Shown one piece after another: positions 59,619 to 64,000 of a stretch of 64,000 nucleotides of DNA. The notes beneath the pieces are model-generated. The model saw nothing but the letters and a program-made list of their open reading frames with translations, ran no database searches and had not been told where the DNA came from. The stretch lies in the NCBI GenBank assembly GCA_032173965.1, contig CM063289.1, forward strand, positions 31,104,690 to 31,168,689. Reading direction: 5' to 3'. Source of the stretch: Sitta carolinensis. Lineage: Eukaryota > Chordata > Aves > Passeriformes > Sittidae. Position 1 is the first letter of the stretch, and every line of letters starts with the position of its first letter. A program made the translations under genes and the position numbers.

Positions 59619-62600
59619 AACCAGAGACATCCAAGCAGCCGTGCCAGCAGCCCTCTGAGGGTGACCAAGCACGCAGTGCCATGTCAGAAGCAGTCACCAT
59701 CCCTGAGACAGACTCACACCCACCAGAGCCCGAGAGCAGCCCCACCAACCACCACCACCCTCCCGTAATTGCAAAACAAACTATACAACAAAATAAATGA
59801 GGTTGGTAATTTGTTATCGTTCTGCTGCTCCAGCAGCACGCTGAGGGTTGTAAATTAGGTGCTGTATTAAAAATGACAGAATTACTGTGAGTTCTGCACA
59901 GAGAGAGGGATTTCACTGAGGTGTTTGTGCATCTCAGCATTTGCACACAGCAACAGCATAGAGGGAAACAGCAACACAGAAACACTGCGAGGCCACGATG
60001 CTGCTCAATAATGCACAAGAACAGAAATCAGAGGGGAATTGTTATGTGGGTGCAGTGTGTGTTGGAGCAGGGTCCTGACAGTGGCAGGAAGATGAGGTGA
60101 GGTGGCACCAGGTCCCCAGGCAGTGGCAGCAGGTAGTGGGCAGACAGCTGAGGGTGGTGGGCAGTGGGCATCCTGAGAAAGCCACATCCCACAGGGATCC
60201 CTCCTGAGCTCCACTGCTGCTCCTGCAGGAGCGATTTTGAGCCATGCTCAAACAGGTGCATCACCTCTCTGTGTGCCCTCTGTCAGCCCGGCCCGAGGGG
60301 CACAAGGAGCCCACAAACAGGGGCAGTCAGAGCATTCACCTGGGCAGCACCCTGGGCAGCAGAAGCACAGCAAAAGGGAACGCAGGAACAACATCCTGGC
60401 AGGTCAGGATGATGCTGGGACTGCAGAGCAGTGCAGCCAGAACAATCCAAGGAGCCTGGAAAGCAAAAACTGAAGTGCTGTCTGTCTGAAACACAGAGCA
60501 GCTCAGACACTGCTTGTTTATGAGCCTTTGCACTCCCCAAAGGGCTTTACTCGGGGTGATCCCACACTCTGAGGGTGGATTGCCTTCCCTCCCTCCCTCT
60601 GTTCTGCCAGCACACAGCCCTGCATGTATTACTGAGCTCCTCATTTGCCACGCACTCTGGGCAATGGCAATCTGAGAGGACAACCTGCCGATTACTCAAT
60701 TTCCGTGTGCATTATTAACGTGGCACATCGAGTACACACACATCAACAGCCCACGGAAAACCCTGTTTGCTTTAGACTCACACATTATGCAAAGCAAAGA
60801 AATTACTACAGAGTGCTTCCCCCCATTTGTTAGCAGGTTCAATTACTGGGCCACTTAACCTGTTTTAATGTTCATCTCCTTCTTGCTCCACATGAAAGCT
60901 TTACTGCCAGCACTGCAATCATATGAATATAAGCTAAAGCCTGGGCCTGCTGAAGAGTTTTGGTTTCAGAGCTGAAGTAGAGGAGCACAGCAAGAATTAC
61001 TGAATGGGAAGGAAGCCAGAGTGCACCATGCTGTGGGTGGATACCTCTCCAATGCCATTGCAGGGCACAGATTAACTCCTGGCTTTAATTAAGGGTGAAA
61101 GTTTTGGTCCAGCTCTCCTGATGCCAGCATGACACAGTGAGGCTTAGCGTGGCCCCTGTCCCCTAGCATGCACAGACAGCTTGGTAAGAGAGTCTGTCTT
61201 TGTTTGTATTTGCCTCTATCAGTCAGGCACACATCCGAACGGTTGGTAGAAAATGTGGCCACACCTAATTGCTTTCCAGGAATCAAACAGAAGCTTTCAG
61301 GCACTCTGTGCTGGTTCCTCAGCAAGGAACAAGGCTGCATTGAAGGCACCTACTGGCCCAGCCCCACAGCCACAGTGCAGAGCTGCCCAGCACCCTGGTA
61401 CCTGCTCAGCAGGCACCTGCCACGCTGCTGGGTCCACACGGACAGCCAGCCCCGTTATCAGGTGTAGAAATTAAACACAGCCCACTCACAGCTCTTTGAC
61501 CACCCTGCTTTGGAATGGCCACTACAGTTTGCTCAGACATAAAACAAATGGATGTGAAAACTTTAGAAAACTCATCAAAGTAGCACCAGCGTTTCAATCC
61601 GGCTCTGTGGCTTTCATGCTGTTCCTTGATTCTCTTCTAGAGTTCATTCTTCCAAAGATTTAAACAGGTGTTTAATAAAGTGCCCTCAAGGGAAGCAGTC
61701 AGGAGGGAACCGAGAGGCACAACTGCTTTTGACATGCAAACGCAGCGGGCACGGGCGGGACTGCTCGGGCGTGTCCCTGCAGGAATCCTGCAGGTCAGAG
61801 CCCAGCCCAGCCGCAGGACCAGGATGCTCCCAAGGATGCTCCGAGCACGAATGTGCTCCAGGAGCTGCCCAGCCTAACAAGGGACCGTGGGCTCAGCTGA
61901 AACACAGACCTCACAAGAAAACCTCTTCTAAATTTGAAAGGGACATCCATTTAACGAGACACAGAGATGCCATCATGATTTAGAAAACAATTCATATAAA
62001 ATCAAAATTTTCAATAAACTTACTTAATCACACTCTCTTTACATGTGCAGAACAGAAAGATCTACTTATTTGTTCAACATTTCACTTTCCAAAGAGTAAC
62101 ATAAGTGAATTGATAAGTAGTGAAAGCATTAACTGTCATATAAAGATTATGACTCTGGTGCTTGGTCATACAATTAAATTTAATGTTTGTTTCTCTGTCT
62201 CTGTGCAAGACAGTAAGATTTCCCTTGTGAATACCTAAGCAGTAACTGATAACATGAGGACTACTCCTCTGGGTGGCCAATGTAATTCATTACTAACCAT
62301 GCATATCATTAAATCTAAATTTTGCAGTTACCTTAAGTGACTTCAAATGCTAAGCAAGAAAGTAATATTTAGTTGTGGTTACAATAAACAAGCATAAAAC
62401 TATCCCCAAACCAGGTCACTCATTAAAAAGGAATAAATAAAAAAAAAAAAAAAATCAGAACTCATTTGAATAATACTGAGATGTAAAGCTGCATTCGTTT
62501 TTACTTGTGTGTTCTGTGATGGACTGTAATGAAGGTGTGGTTACATCCAGAGATATGAATTTATAGTTTTCATTTCTGGATAATAGAGCCAGAAACACAT

Positions 62601-63937
62601 TAATAACAACTGAGGATCAATCAAAACCAGAAATGCTTTTTGAAAAAGGGGTAATTGAGAAACAGAAAACTAGACACCTACAATAAATGGTTCTTGAGAG
62701 AGAGACATTATTTCTGAAATATGTTGACTGTTATCTAATTAAATAGAGGAAAACATCCTGGTGGCTGGGCTCCCAGAAGCCAGGCTGGCAGTTGCTGTTC
62801 AGAAGTGCTCATTAGCTGAGGAGCCGTGGAGTGCTGAGTTCCAGAGGGGCTCAGTGACTCAGTAATGCTCACCCCTGCGAGGCAGCGGGCGCCTCTCCGA
62901 GCAGCAGAATTTGGAGAGCTCAGGGCTGCGTCCCCAAGCAGCCCATCTAACACAGACCCTTCCTCTCACTCACCTGGAAAGCCTGTGCAATGCATCACTG
63001 GCTGCTGTCTCGGGTCACTTGAGCAGCCCCGGAGCTGCCTCGGATGTCTGGATGAAACCATCAGCCTCCAGGGATGACAGCAACGGTCCCCTGCTTCACC
63101 AGGCTGCGTTTCACCAGCTCACACGACAGCTCTGTGCTAGCCCTGAGTGCAGCGGGGCTGATGAGGGATCGGGGAGGCTCTAACAACAGGAAGAAGCTGC
63201 TCCAGCTGCGGTCGTGTCAGCTGTAATTGTGCTGGGTGCAGGACAGGCTTCTCCTCACAGCCACGCTGGGTTCTGCCGTGCTGCCCTGCATGCCTGCTTC
63301 TCAGAGCTGCTGCCACATCCCACAGGCACCGGGCTCTGCTGTAGCACTATTCCTCTCTGGTTTTCCATCCCAGGCTCTTCCTGCCCATCCATTTTCACCA
63401 CTGCATCCCTGTGTACCCAGGCCTCACAGCAGCACATTGCAGAGACAGCTCAGCACTGCCACGCTTCCTGAATCCATCGAATGCTTCCTTGATCACCCGA
63501 ATTGTTGGTGATCCAAACTCATTTAATGTCCCCCGGAGATTCAGTTCTTCAAGGTGGTACAGTATGTGATCTACAGGATGTGACTGGTGCTGTTAAACTG
63601 ACTACAAGATAATTAGATGCTAATGTCACCATTGTGTCAAGACGACAAGGATGTCACCCTGTACCACATCCCTGTAATTTCTGAGTGACTGCAGTGTCAC
63701 CTTGGAGGTTGTGCAAGGCACCCTGATGACACGATTGCAGGGTTGCCCCATGCAGGGTGGGCTGTTCAGGTGTGAGCAGGCACAGGGATCACTGCACGGG
63801 TGGAACACAGCACAAACCCTGCAGCCAAGGGTGGGCACATCAATTCTGGACTCAAACACGTTAATTAATGTCCCGCTGAAGAATGAGGACACAACCAGAA
63901 ATATTCTTCTACACTGCCTATTTAAACACCAAACACA
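59619..63937. other. Unique noncoding sequence
   Basis: Mixed composition to about 61950, then strongly AT-rich to 62760 with A16 at 62439-62454, then GC-richer. Frames of up to 166 codons on the minus strand (59518-60018) have no recognisable domain. No gene is called. Confidence 0.5.
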
Positions 63938-64000
63938 TAGAATCACAGTTCACTGGCTTGGGTTAAAGGGTCCAGTTCCACCTCCTGCCAGGGCAGGGAC
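63938..64000 (-). mobile_element. CR1 LINE 3' fragment, cut by the window edge
   Basis: CATAGAATCACAGTTCACTG, GCTTGGGTTAAAGGGTCCAG and TTCCACCTCCTGCCAGGGCA match the reverse-complement CR1 terminus. The element continues beyond the end of the window. Confidence 0.8.

Overview
This window looks like intergenic or intronic DNA from a bird, possibly a songbird. I find no protein-coding exon, rRNA, tRNA, CRISPR array, operon or prokaryotic signal. The bird assignment rests on about ten truncated copies of the 3' end of a CR1 non-LTR retrotransposon (LINE), the dominant avian interspersed repeat. They share blocks such as TGCCAGGGACC and CAGCTGCTCTGGGCACCC and occur in both orientations. The window contains no Alu, B1 or L1-like sequence that I can recognise.

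The dominant structure is tandem repetition. Thirteen main arrays plus about a dozen small ones occupy roughly 9 kb, about 14% of the window by my hand count. In order they are: a 14-15 bp G-rich minisatellite (1.3-1.9 kb); a 35/27 bp minisatellite of about 2 kb (5.7-7.7 kb) with a 19 bp appendix; a 19-20 bp array grown inside a CR1 element (8.9-9.8 kb); a 72 bp repeat (11.3 kb); a 1.5 kb GTGCACACACAG array (15.7-17.2 kb); a 17 bp array (18.7-19.7 kb); GGGACA (23.2 kb); GGAGA (35.5-35.8 kb); CCCAT (38.1 kb) and its complement ATGGG (39.7-40.1 kb); CCCACAGGGA (41.7-42.0 kb); a 13-14 bp GGGGTCTG array (44.2-44.9 kb); and a 38 bp array (50.5-50.9 kb). All the longest open reading frames lie in these arrays and are by-products of repetition without stop codons.

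Between the arrays lie unique stretches of mixed composition. Several AT-rich ones (about 14.1-15.1, 21.0-21.6, 25.7-26.4, 35.0-35.4, 37.5-38.0, 38.9-39.4, 43.5-43.9 and 49.3-49.8 kb) have little simple repetition and carry clusters of homeodomain, POU, SOX, GATA or TCF-like motifs. They resemble vertebrate conserved noncoding elements, but without an alignment this is only a suggestion. Nothing here says which gene they might serve.

The most notable observations are a CR1 copy split by a minisatellite apparently expanded from its own internal sequence; two arrays with higher-order duplications whose spacing is an exact sum of unit lengths (509 bp and 204 bp); and several long arrays with sequence able to form non-B DNA (Z-DNA, triplex, G-quadruplex, or a long hairpin between two complementary arrays). 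I found no convincing novel multi-gene system.
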